6,198 bases of DNA from an uncultured Oribacterium sp. (GTDB taxonomy: Bacteria; Bacillota; Clostridia; Lachnospirales; Lachnospiraceae), in contig CALHIC010000324.1 of assembly GCA_938030845.1 (NCBI GenBank), forward strand, positions 1-6,198, read 5' to 3'. Numbering within the stretch: position 1 is the first letter of the stretch; each line of letters starts with the position of its first letter. Made by a program: the position numbers and the translations under genes. Positions 1-5,288 of this stretch are shown here, one piece after another. The notes beneath the pieces are model-generated. The model searched no databases, had not been told where the DNA came from, and saw only the letters and a list, made by a program, of their open reading frames with translations.

Positions 1-66
1 AACAGAGGGAGGAGACAAACAAGGGGCAGAAAAAGCAGAATAGGAAAAATAGAAAATAAAAAAGTT
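1..66 (+). other. Purine-rich edge segment, possibly the 3' end of a plus-strand gene
   Basis: The first 66 bases are almost entirely A and G on the plus strand. All three plus frames run open from the window edge and close soon: frame 1 at 67-69 (TGA), frame 2 at 41-43 (TAG) and frame 3 at 57-59 (TAA). Frame 2 reads TEGGDKQGAEKAE, which looks like a plausible charged C-terminal tail, but frame 3 is also reasonable. A gene ending here would converge on the DUF819 gene, with the hairpin at 76-114 between them. The segment is too short to decide, and a non-coding purine-rich spacer is equally possible. Confidence 0.2.
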
Positions 67-75
67 TGATTGATA

Positions 76-114
76 AATACCCTAAACTTGAAAAAAATCA
101 AAGTTTAGGGTATT
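76..114 (-). terminator. Perfect 14-bp hairpin downstream of the DUF819 gene, probable terminator
   Basis: AATACCCTAAACTT (76-89) pairs without mismatch with AAGTTTAGGGTATT (101-114) around an 11-nt loop. It begins 49 nt past the DUF819 stop codon. Read on the minus strand, the stem is followed by TTATCAATCAAAC and then a run of six T, so the U-tract is displaced by about 14 nt. This makes it an imperfect intrinsic terminator or a 3'-end stabilising hairpin. The stem could act for transcripts arriving from either side, but there is no T-tract on the plus side. Confidence 0.55.
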
Positions 115-163
115 CGTAATAGCAAGTATCGCTTTAGATGCATGGACGTTTAGCAATAGAAAA

Positions 164-1375
164 TTAATGCAAAACCATCCCCACAAAGATGCCCAGATAA
201 TTTCCAATCACATAGCCCAGGGTTCCGATCAAAAGTCCCGGGATAATCAGCTCTGTCCAGCCCTTGGAAACCGCCATGGCCGCCGCTGTGGTTGGGCCGC
301 CGATATTGGCATTGGAGGCAATGATGATTTCCTCGATGGAGAACTTAAAGATTTTTCCGAAAATCAGGGAAACAATCATATTTACCGCCACCATAATCAA
401 AGCCAGAACCAAAAGCAGAGGAGATTCTTTAATAATCAAAAGAATGGATGCAGGGGCACCGATTACCGCAAAGAAGAGGTAAATCAGGAAGGTACCGATT
501 TCCTGAGAGCCTTTCACGGAAGACATTTGCTTCGGGAAGAAAGAGGCAATCATCATGGTAATGGTGGTGATCAGCAGGTATTTATTCCCGAAGAAGCCGC
601 CCATAAACTGACTGAAGGCGTCTTTTCCGGAGAAGAATCCGCTGATGACTCCGGAGAGCTTGGTGGAAAGGGTGACGATGGTAAAGGCAATTCCTACCGC
701 AAAGGCAATATCCTTTAGGGAAATGCTTTTTGCTCCCCAAAACTTCGCGGCCATGGTTTTGTTTTTATCCCGGTCCTCTTCGGACTGCGCCAAGAGGGCA
801 TCCTCATAGGGCTGCTTATACAGCTTTTTGATGATAGCCATGGAAGGCAGAGAAATAAGAACGAAAACGTAAAGCGCCATCAAAAGATTATCCGCAACGA
901 TGGCAGCGGAAACGGTTTTTCCCGGGACAGCATACTGCTCGGACATGGCTACGAAGTTTACTGCGCCGCCGGTATAGGTTCCTACGAACATAGGGATAAT
1001 ATCGTTGAGCTTTGGGATAGCATTTTTCAGGCTAAAATAAGCGACAAAGCCTCCCAAGAGAGTTCCGGCACTACTCAGAAGATAGATGGCCAGCATTCTG
1101 CCGGATTCTTTTAAAATCTTTTTTACATTGGCATTGAAGAGAAGCAAGGGCACCGCCAGGGGAACCACATAGCTCCATACTGCATCATATACCGGTGATT
1201 CTGTAGGAATGATGTTCAGGTTTGCCAGTACCAAAGTAAAGATTGTGGCTAAGATACAACCGGTAATCTTGTTGGCCCAGACATATTTTTGTTCCAGGTA
1301 TATAGAGATGGCCACGCTAAGGGACAGAATAGTCCATAGCGCCCAAGTATCTTCCGCGGAAATCAATGTTGTCAT
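164..1375 (-). CDS. DUF819 family (YjcL-like) multi-pass membrane protein
   Basis: This is a 403-residue, very hydrophobic protein that matches the DUF819/YjcL family in length and layout. It has about ten predicted membrane segments arranged as two similar halves, joined by a charged cytoplasmic-type loop at about 184-222 (KKLYKQ...EEDRDKNK). Each half carries a Gly/Asn-rich conserved stretch: GTYTGGAVNFVA at 132-143 and SNANIGGPTTAAAMA at 354-368, followed by GTLGYVIGNYLG at 385-396. Such paired glycine motifs inside membrane regions are typical of secondary transporters. The family's substrate is not established to my knowledge, so a transport role is inference. The ATG at 1373-1375 is preceded by AAAGAGG (1383-1389 on the minus strand) with 7-nt spacing. 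No canonical promoter is visible in the 163-nt gap upstream, so readthrough from the C69 dipeptidase gene is plausible. That would suggest use of a peptide, amino acid or related anion, but the link is weak. Confidence 0.9.
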   Translation of the reverse strand: MTTLISAEDTWALWTILSLSVAISIYLEQKYVWANKITGCILATIFTLVLANLNIIPTESPVYDAVWSYVVPLAVPLLLFNANVKKILKESGRMLAIYLLSSAGTLLGGFVAYFSLKNAIPKLNDIIPMFVGTYTGGAVNFVAMSEQYAVPGKTVSAAIVADNLLMALYVFVLISLPSMAIIKKLYKQPYEDALLAQSEEDRDKNKTMAAKFWGAKSISLKDIAFAVGIAFTIVTLSTKLSGVISGFFSGKDAFSQFMGGFFGNKYLLITTITMMIASFFPKQMSSVKGSQEIGTFLIYLFFAVIGAPASILLIIKESPLLLVLALIMVAVNMIVSLIFGKIFKFSIEEIIIASNANIGGPTTAAAMAVSKGWTELIIPGLLIGTLGYVIGNYLGIFVGMVLH

Positions 1376-1396
1376 AAATGTACCTCTTTCTATAAT

Positions 1397-1476
1397 GGGG
1401 AATTTTTATTATGGGGGATTGTGCTTTCTTATAGGGCATTGTGCTTTATTGTAGGGCAGTGCCTTTTGCTTCGGGG
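1397..1476 (-). repeat. Four degenerate 20-nt tandem repeats upstream of the DUF819 gene
   Basis: Read on the minus strand, the segment divides into 20-nt units: CCCCGAAGCAAAAGGCACTG (1476-1457), CCCTACAATAAAGCACAATG (1456-1437), CCCTATAAGAAAGCACAATC (1436-1417) and CCCCATAATAAAAATTCCCC (1416-1397). The two central units agree at 17 of 20 positions. The outer ones agree at about 11 of 20 with their neighbours. The array ends just upstream of the DUF819 ribosome binding site. It could be a decayed duplication or a set of sites spaced at two helical turns. Its function is unknown. Confidence 0.6.
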
Positions 1477-1485
1477 CACTGCCCT
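1453..1485. repeat. Perfect 11-bp hairpin between the dipeptidase and DUF819 genes
   Basis: AGGGCAGTGCC (1453-1463) pairs exactly with GGCACTGCCCT (1475-1485) across an 11-nt loop. It partly overlaps the 20-nt repeat array. On the plus strand the stem runs into TTTT (1485-1488), giving a terminator-like shape, but no gene is read in that direction here. On the minus strand, the direction of the flanking genes, it is followed by ACAATAAAGC with no U-tract. It is therefore more likely a processing, stabilising or attenuating stem in a dipeptidase-DUF819 transcript than an intrinsic terminator. Confidence 0.55.
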
Positions 1486-1538
1486 TTTATGAAAAATGCT
1501 TTTGATTGGCAGAGCGTTATGCCGCCTTTCACAGTGCT

Positions 1539-3020
1539 TTAAGCATCGGAGCGGGAATAGGAGTTTTTCATCACGCTGCTGGCTTCAAACAATACCTTGT
1601 CCAAAAGCTCGGCGGTTTCCTGCTTGGCACAACGGGCAATCTTTTCATTGCATTCTTCCAGCATTGCTCGAATTTCTTCCTGATTTCTCTTTTTCTTTGC
1701 AATTTCCTTCTTGCACTCCAGAATCAGCTGATAGCACTTGGCTTGTACGGAGTTCTGATAGCGCTCCACGTGGAAACGGCTGATGGCGTAGGAAGCATTT
1801 GCCAAAGCGCCGATGAGCCGGTTGTTCCAATAAAAGCTGTCGGTGCTGACTTCCTTCTTGGTGGTGCTGAAGTAAGCGGGAATCTTTCCCACGGAGGAGA
1901 AAAGGGGAATCAGGGCATTAAAGACATTGCTTCCGAAGGCAAGCCAGGTAATGCACTCCAAGTCCTTAATCTTTTCTTCTTTGTTCTGATGGAGAGACAG
2001 GAAGCAGGTGCGCTCGATGCCGATGGGACGGAACTGACCGACATGACTGGCATCACCGTATTTTCCGTAGCAATCATATTTGGTGCCTTGGAAATGAGAG
2101 GAGAGCACGTATTTTACATCCATGGGACTGATCTTCTTCTCCGGCACCATGCTCCAGGGGATGTCATCGGAATCCGGAGTGAAATCCGCATTTTCCCCTT
2201 CATAACGGAAGCAGTGGGGATTCAAGGTCTTCAGCATATACCAGGTTCTGGGAGTGTTATACACATGGTCCGCATCGGAGTGACTGCCGAAGGCGTCTCT
2301 GGGATTGAACTCCTCTTCGTAGGAAAGATTCAAATGATGCTCGGCGATAAATTCCCTTAAATCCTTGGAGCAGATATGGGATTCCTGCTTTCCGAAGGCA
2401 TCCTTTAAATCAAAGGAGTCGATGCCCTGCTGGTTGGCCATCATCACATAGGAATCATCCGGAACTCTTTTGGCGATAAAATGATGTCCGCCGATGGTTT
2501 CCAGCCACCAAATCTCCTTGGTATCGGAGAAAGCGATTCCGTTCATCTCATAGGTGCCGTACTTTTCCAAAAGCTCTCCGAGACGAAGCACTCCTTCTCT
2601 TGCGGAATGAATATAGGGCAGCAGTAAGCTTACCATATCTTCTTCTCCGATGCCTCCGGGAATTTCCGTCCTGCCTTCCTTGTGAAGCACTACCAAGGGA
2701 TCCGCTGCCAGCACCAGCTCGTTACTGGTAATGGTTTCCGTAGCGGAAACGGAGACATTGGCACTGTTGGTGCCGGCGCCTGCCCAGATACCGCTATCGT
2801 TTAAGGCATTGGGGAAGCAAATGTAATCCAGCGCCTTGTCCGGTAATGGAATCTCCACATGAGAAAGCACGGAACGGTATTTCTTGGGAGGATTTTTTCC
2901 GGAAACGGAAATCATTTTCTTCAGAGTATACTCTCCGGAACCGGAATCCATATTACGGGCGATCATAGTGGAACCGTCGTAGCTGGCATCCTTACCAACC
3001 AAAATTGTTGTACAAGACAT
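1539..3020 (-). CDS. C69 family (peptidase U34) dipeptidase
   Basis: This 493-residue protein fits the PepD-like C69 dipeptidases, Ntn-hydrolases that cleave dipeptides with an N-terminal-region cysteine nucleophile. The start reads MSCTTILVGKDASYDGSTM, placing the predicted nucleophile at Cys3. It is followed by ARNMD (21-25), the SGIWAGAGTNSANVSVSATET block (76-96), and NGIAFSDTKEIWWLETIGGH (160-179). Length is as expected and there is no signal peptide, so it should act in the cytoplasm on imported or internally generated dipeptides. The ATG at 3018-3020 is chosen because AAAGGAG lies 8 nt upstream. An in-frame TTG at 3036-3038 would put the start in front of its own Shine-Dalgarno sequence and add residues before the conserved MSCTT. 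A promoter lies at 3051-3079. The C-terminal 60 or so residues are rich in Lys/Glu and probably helical. Confidence 0.93.
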   Translation of the reverse strand: MSCTTILVGKDASYDGSTMIARNMDSGSGEYTLKKMISVSGKNPPKKYRSVLSHVEIPLPDKALDYICFPNALNDSGIWAGAGTNSANVSVSATETITSNELVLAADPLVVLHKEGRTEIPGGIGEEDMVSLLLPYIHSAREGVLRLGELLEKYGTYEMNGIAFSDTKEIWWLETIGGHHFIAKRVPDDSYVMMANQQGIDSFDLKDAFGKQESHICSKDLREFIAEHHLNLSYEEEFNPRDAFGSHSDADHVYNTPRTWYMLKTLNPHCFRYEGENADFTPDSDDIPWSMVPEKKISPMDVKYVLSSHFQGTKYDCYGKYGDASHVGQFRPIGIERTCFLSLHQNKEEKIKDLECITWLAFGSNVFNALIPLFSSVGKIPAYFSTTKKEVSTDSFYWNNRLIGALANASYAISRFHVERYQNSVQAKCYQLILECKKEIAKKKRNQEEIRAMLEECNEKIARCAKQETAELLDKVLFEASSVMKNSYSRSDA

Positions 3021-3050
3021 AGCAAATTCTCCTTTCAAATTTTTCTTTCT

Positions 3051-3079
3051 ATTATATAATGCACAAATTCAGAAAGCAA
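3051..3079 (-). promoter_or_regulatory. Sigma-A-type promoter of the dipeptidase gene
   Basis: On the minus strand, TTGCTT (3079-3074) is separated by exactly 17 nt from a consensus TATAAT (3056-3051). Transcription should begin near 3044, leaving a leader of about 24 nt that carries AAAGGAG before the ATG at 3020. The -10 box sits in the self-complementary ATTATATAAT (3051-3060). The -35 box lies inside the left arm of the inverted repeat at 3072-3098, which could allow a repressor to block it. Confidence 0.75.
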
Positions 3080-3098
3080 ACGATGGTTTTTTGCTTTC
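3072..3098. promoter_or_regulatory. Inverted repeat over the dipeptidase -35 box, possible operator
   Basis: GAAAGCAAA (3072-3080) and TTTGCTTTC (3090-3098) are perfect inverted copies around 9 nt. The left copy contains the whole predicted -35 hexamer, the classic position for a repressor site. No T-tract follows on the minus strand and no gene ends upstream, so a terminator is unlikely. The two arms are centred 18 nt apart, which is not a clean two turns. The operator reading is inference. Confidence 0.35.
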
Positions 3099-3108
3099 AG
3101 TAGCTGCT

Positions 3109-3160
3109 AAATGAGAGTCGGCTTGTACCTGCATAAATAAGAGTTGACTTGTGCCTGCAT
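3109..3160. repeat. Two 26-nt direct tandem repeats in the divergent intergenic region
   Basis: The unit at 3109-3134 (AAATGAGAGTCGG... ending CCTGCAT) is followed directly by a second copy at 3135-3160 (AAATAAGAGTTGA... ending CCTGCAT). They agree at 22 of 26 positions. A shorter relic, CTTGTCTGCCAT, follows at 3170-3181. The repeats lie between the divergent dipeptidase and membrane-protein promoters and are not part of any believable gene. Confidence 0.7.
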
Positions 3161-3196
3161 GGGGGCACCCTTGTCTGCCATTAGGGTGACTTTCGC

Positions 3197-3226
3197 TTGC
3201 TACCGAAAGCCGATTCATGGTATAAA
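3197..3226 (+). promoter_or_regulatory. Extended -10 promoter of the small membrane protein gene
   Basis: TATAAA (3221-3226) is preceded by TGG, giving an extended -10 (TGnTATAAA). A weak -35, TTGCTA (3197-3202), lies 18 nt upstream. Initiation near 3233 would give a leader of about 41 nt. The -35 falls in the loop of a small hairpin, CTTTCG (3190-3195) pairing with CGAAAG (3204-3209). The strong -10 and modest -35 are consistent with each other, but no experiment supports the start site. Confidence 0.5.
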
Positions 3227-3273
3227 CAAAGGGTTGGAGAAGGATTGGAAAAGGACAGTATAAAGGAGGCACT

Positions 3274-3660
3274 ATGGAAGAACAGGGATACGAGAATAAT
3301 AAAGGCACTGTAGGCGGAGAGCAGCAGAGCATGGAAAAACAGTACAGCAGAGATACTTTGGAAAGAAGGCCGGGCCCATGGGATATTTCCGAGGAAGACC
3401 TGCCTGAGGAGCTTAAGGTGGTACCGGCGCTTCACTTCTTCCTGTATCAGGTGGTTTTTGCGATTCCTCTGGTAGGACTTATCGTGGTGATTATTATGAG
3501 TCTCGGCGCTACGAAGAATAAGAATATTCGAAACTTTGCCAGAGCCCAGCTGATTGCCATTGTGGTGGGAATTGTTCTGACGTTCTTGTTCGGAGCGGCA
3601 ATTCTCAGCTTTTTCCTGGCATTTGTGGGACCCTATTTGGATCACACGCCCATGGTATAA
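3274..3660 (+). CDS. Small two-helix membrane protein of unknown function
   Basis: I do not recognise this 128-residue protein. Residues 1-50 are hydrophilic and acidic (EEQGYENN..., then RRPGPWDISEEDLPEELK). Two hydrophobic segments follow, at about 53-77 and 92-118, joined by a short basic stretch, TKNKNIRNFARAQL (80-93). The charge pattern suggests that the connecting loop and probably both termini are cytoplasmic, but this is a prediction by eye. The RNFARAQL motif before the second helix is loosely like small DUF4870/Tic20-type membrane proteins, a weak resemblance only. The ATG is preceded by AAAGGAGG at 3262-3269 with a tight 4-nt spacing. An internal ATG at 3331 has a poorer site. The gene stands alone, with its own promoter upstream and a strong terminator at 3685-3721. 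Confidence 0.8.
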   Translation: MEEQGYENNKGTVGGEQQSMEKQYSRDTLERRPGPWDISEEDLPEELKVVPALHFFLYQVVFAIPLVGLIVVIIMSLGATKNKNIRNFARAQLIAIVVGIVLTFLFGAAILSFFLAFVGPYLDHTPMV

Positions 3661-3684
3661 AGAGGAATTCAATCTTATAAATTT

Positions 3685-3721
3685 AGCCATAGCTTTCGGA
3701 ATCGGGAGCTATGGCTTTTTT
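3685..3721 (+). terminator. Intrinsic terminator of the small membrane protein gene
   Basis: AGCCATAGCT (3685-3694) pairs perfectly with AGCTATGGCT (3707-3716) over a 12-nt loop and runs straight into six T (3716-3721). It begins 24 nt after the stop codon at 3660, and is the clearest rho-independent terminator in the window. It separates the small membrane protein gene from the flavin reductase transcription unit. Confidence 0.92.
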
Positions 3722-3835
3722 CTTAAGGAATAGCTTCTGTGAGAACTGGGATGGTTTCTTCTGAATAGCCGGGGCGAGGGAAGCTCCTGCCTGCTTGGAA
3801 AGTGGAATCTGTTCGGAAATGAGAAGCCCCCTCAC

Positions 3836-3864
3836 TTGCTTTTCTTCCTATAACTCGATACAAT
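3836..3864 (+). promoter_or_regulatory. Sigma-A-type promoter of the flavin reductase-YcxB unit
   Basis: TTGCTT (3836-3841) and TACAAT (3859-3864) are separated by 17 nt. The -35 hexamer is identical to the one used by the dipeptidase gene in this window. Initiation near 3871 would give a leader of about 26 nt with AAAGGA at 3885-3890, 6 nt before the ATG at 3897. The -10 box forms most of one arm of the palindrome at 3858-3873. Confidence 0.7.
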
Positions 3865-3873
3865 AAATTGTAT
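3858..3873. promoter_or_regulatory. Palindromic operator candidate overlapping the -10 box
   Basis: ATACAAT-AA-ATTGTAT is a perfect 7-2-7 dyad running from the -10 hexamer to about the transcription start, so a bound protein would block polymerase. The half-sites TACAAT/ATTGTA are those recalled for MarR-family OhrR operators (TACAATT-n-AATTGTA), except that the spacer here is 2 rather than 3 nt. No regulator gene is in the window. Repression by a MarR-like redox or ligand sensor is inference. Confidence 0.55.
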
Positions 3874-3896
3874 TGTTTTGGAAGAAAGGAAGCTCT

Positions 3897-4514
3897 ATGG
3901 CCAAGGAAATGTGGAAGCCCGGAAATATGCTGTATCCGGTGCCTCCTGTGCTGGTGACTTGTCAAAATAAAAAAGGGGAAAGCAACATGCTTACGGTGGC
4001 CTGGGCAGGTACCATTTGCTCCACACCGGCTATGCTATCCATTTCCGTTCGGAAGGAGCGCTATTCCCATGCTATGCTGATGGAAACCGGGGAGTTTGTG
4101 GTGAATCTTCCCACGGAGGATTTGGTACGGGAAACGGATGAGGCCGGTGTACGTTCCGGAAGGGATATCAATAAGTGGGAGAAACTGCATTTGCATCAGG
4201 AAGAGGGGAAAATGCTTTCCGTTCCCATGATTTCGGAGTGCCCGGTAAATATGGAATGTAAAGTGAAGCAGGTATTGGAGTTGGGAAGTCACGACCTGTT
4301 TTTGGCGGAAATCCTGGCGGTTCATGTAGACTCTTCCTTATTGGATGAAAAGAAGCGCCTGCAACTGGAAAAGGCAAAGCTTTTGGCCTATTCCCACGGA
4401 CAATATTTCGGTCTTGGAAAAGTCTTGGGAAGCTTCGGATTTTCCGTGCGAAAAGGAGCAAAGAAAAAGACAACAGGAACAGAAAGGAAAAAGCATGGCA
4501 GCAGAAGAAAATAA
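3897..4514 (+). CDS. Flavin reductase-like FMN-binding protein (flavoredoxin type)
   Basis: This 205-residue protein has the flavin reductase-like split-barrel fold that binds FMN. Recognisable elements are an N-terminal PGNMLYPVPPVLVTC (8-22), the flavin-contacting NMLTVAWAGTICSTPAMLSI (30-49), RYSHAMLMETGEFVVNLP (55-72), ECPVNMEC (114-121) and GSHDLFLAEILAVH (130-143). Such cytoplasmic proteins pass electrons through FMN in anaerobes; the partner cannot be told from sequence. The family core appears to end near GFSVRK. The last 20 or so residues form an unusually basic tail (KKKTTGTERKKHGSRRK), encoded in the region that also holds the next gene's ribosome binding site. The ATG at 3897 is chosen for the AAAGGA at 3885-3890. 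An in-frame TTG at 3873 lies within the operator, at about the expected transcript start. It overlaps the YcxB-like gene by 20 nt. Confidence 0.9.
   Translation: MAKEMWKPGNMLYPVPPVLVTCQNKKGESNMLTVAWAGTICSTPAMLSISVRKERYSHAMLMETGEFVVNLPTEDLVRETDEAGVRSGRDINKWEKLHLHQEEGKMLSVPMISECPVNMECKVKQVLELGSHDLFLAEILAVHVDSSLLDEKKRLQLEKAKLLAYSHGQYFGLGKVLGSFGFSVRKGAKKKTTGTERKKHGSRRK
4483..4488 (+). promoter_or_regulatory. Ribosome binding site of the YcxB-like gene inside the upstream gene
   Basis: AAAGGA lies 6 nt before the ATG at 4495 and within the last codons of the flavin reductase gene. It decides the start of the downstream gene against the longer open frame that begins at 4345. With the 20-nt gene overlap it points to translational coupling. 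Confidence 0.75.
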
Positions 4515-5280
4515 AGACATGGAAGAGGAGCTGGTGGGGCTTTCCGAAGACTTGGCCAGATGGAATGCCAGAAGGTCCAAGGAGGAGCAGTACCATATTA
4601 TAGAAGAAGAATCCGAGAAGCTTAGGGCTAAAAATCAAGAAGAATTTTCTGAAGATAGAAGAGGACAGAACAAGGAAGGAATCACCGAGGCGGGACAGAA
4701 GCATGCTTCTTCAGAGCAGGACGGAGATGGCCTGAAAAACGGAAAATGGACTACGGAAGAGCTTCATCGTTATCGCCGCGCAGGGGATAAGATTCCGGAA
4801 TATACCGCAGGATACCTGCCCAGTGAAGAAAAGTTTATCCGTTTTACGATGGCCTATTATAAGAAGAAAATCTGGAGCTTGGTTTTTATTTTTTGGCTTG
4901 CTCTAGGCCTTTTGGCATTTACTCAGTATTGGATGGGAAATAGCTTTTTTGCCATTTGCATGGTAATTCTTATGGCTCTTGTTCCGTTTTTGCTGTTTTA
5001 TCTTTATAAGGGACAACTTCGGAATCTGTATCGGTCTTCCAATAAAAAGCTGAATTTACCGGTAAGCATCGCTTTCTATAAAAACTATTTTTTGATGAAG
5101 ACGGAACGTAGCAGTATGGTTGTGTACTACGATGAGCTGAAAAACATCGTGGATATGGAGACGTTGTATCTTTTGGATATCGGCGGCAATGCGCTGATTC
5201 CCGTAGACAAGGACAGCTGCAGCGAGTCCTGCAGGGACTTCCTGGAGGCAGTACGGAAGAACCTTCTTATGGGAAGATAA
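4495..5280 (+). CDS. YcxB-like two-helix membrane protein with a charged N-terminal extension
   Basis: This 261-residue protein has three parts. Residues 1-110 are highly charged, mostly Glu/Lys/Arg/Gln, with a helical segment (EEELVGLSEDLARWNARRSK) and a low-complexity linker. Two membrane helices follow at about 126-146 and 150-171. The C-terminal domain (about 188-256) has the YcxB layout: LNLPVSIAFYKNYFLMKTER, then MVVYYDELKNIVDMETLYLL, then NALIPVDKDSCSESCRDFLE. YcxB-like domains are of unknown function and are found in small Firmicutes membrane proteins. The ATG at 4495 is used because AAAGGA precedes it. The open frame continues back to 4345 but only as a shadow of the flavin reductase gene. 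Position suggests cotranscription and coupling with the flavoprotein, though no functional link between the two families is known to me. The charged N-terminus is longer than in the simplest family members and may be a cytoplasmic interaction segment. Confidence 0.82.
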   Translation: MAAEENKDMEEELVGLSEDLARWNARRSKEEQYHIIEEESEKLRAKNQEEFSEDRRGQNKEGITEAGQKHASSEQDGDGLKNGKWTTEELHRYRRAGDKIPEYTAGYLPSEEKFIRFTMAYYKKKIWSLVFIFWLALGLLAFTQYWMGNSFFAICMVILMALVPFLLFYLYKGQLRNLYRSSNKKLNLPVSIAFYKNYFLMKTERSSMVVYYDELKNIVDMETLYLLDIGGNALIPVDKDSCSESCRDFLEAVRKNLLMGR

Positions 5281-5288
5281 TCTAAGTA

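Noticed and set aside
167..718. 183-codon plus-strand open frame opposite the DUF819 gene
   Set aside because: The predicted protein is rich in His, Gln, Asn and Gly, as expected from reading a membrane-protein gene backwards. It is a shadow.
1506..2360. 284-codon plus-strand open frame opposite the dipeptidase
   Set aside because: It is antisense to a gene with clear catalytic motifs, has no convincing ribosome binding site and its translation matches no recognisable family. Long antisense frames are common opposite GC-balanced genes.
3021..3038. TTG start at 3036-3038 for the dipeptidase
   Set aside because: It overlaps the Shine-Dalgarno sequence of the ATG at 3020 and would add six residues before the conserved MSCTT start.
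3109..3181. CRISPR array
   Set aside because: The repeats are directly adjacent with no spacers, only two good copies exist, and no cas gene is nearby.
3190..3209. CTTTCG/CGAAAG hairpin as a terminator
   Set aside because: It has only 6 bp, no T-tract, and lies within a promoter region with no gene ending upstream.
3069..3690. Minus-strand open frames across the divergent region and the small membrane protein gene
   Set aside because: They run through tandem repeats, promoters and a real gene on the other strand and lack a ribosome binding site.
4345..4494. Longer start for the YcxB-like gene at 4345
   Set aside because: The extra 50 residues are the out-of-frame image of the flavin reductase gene. 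The ATG at 4495 has the ribosome binding site.
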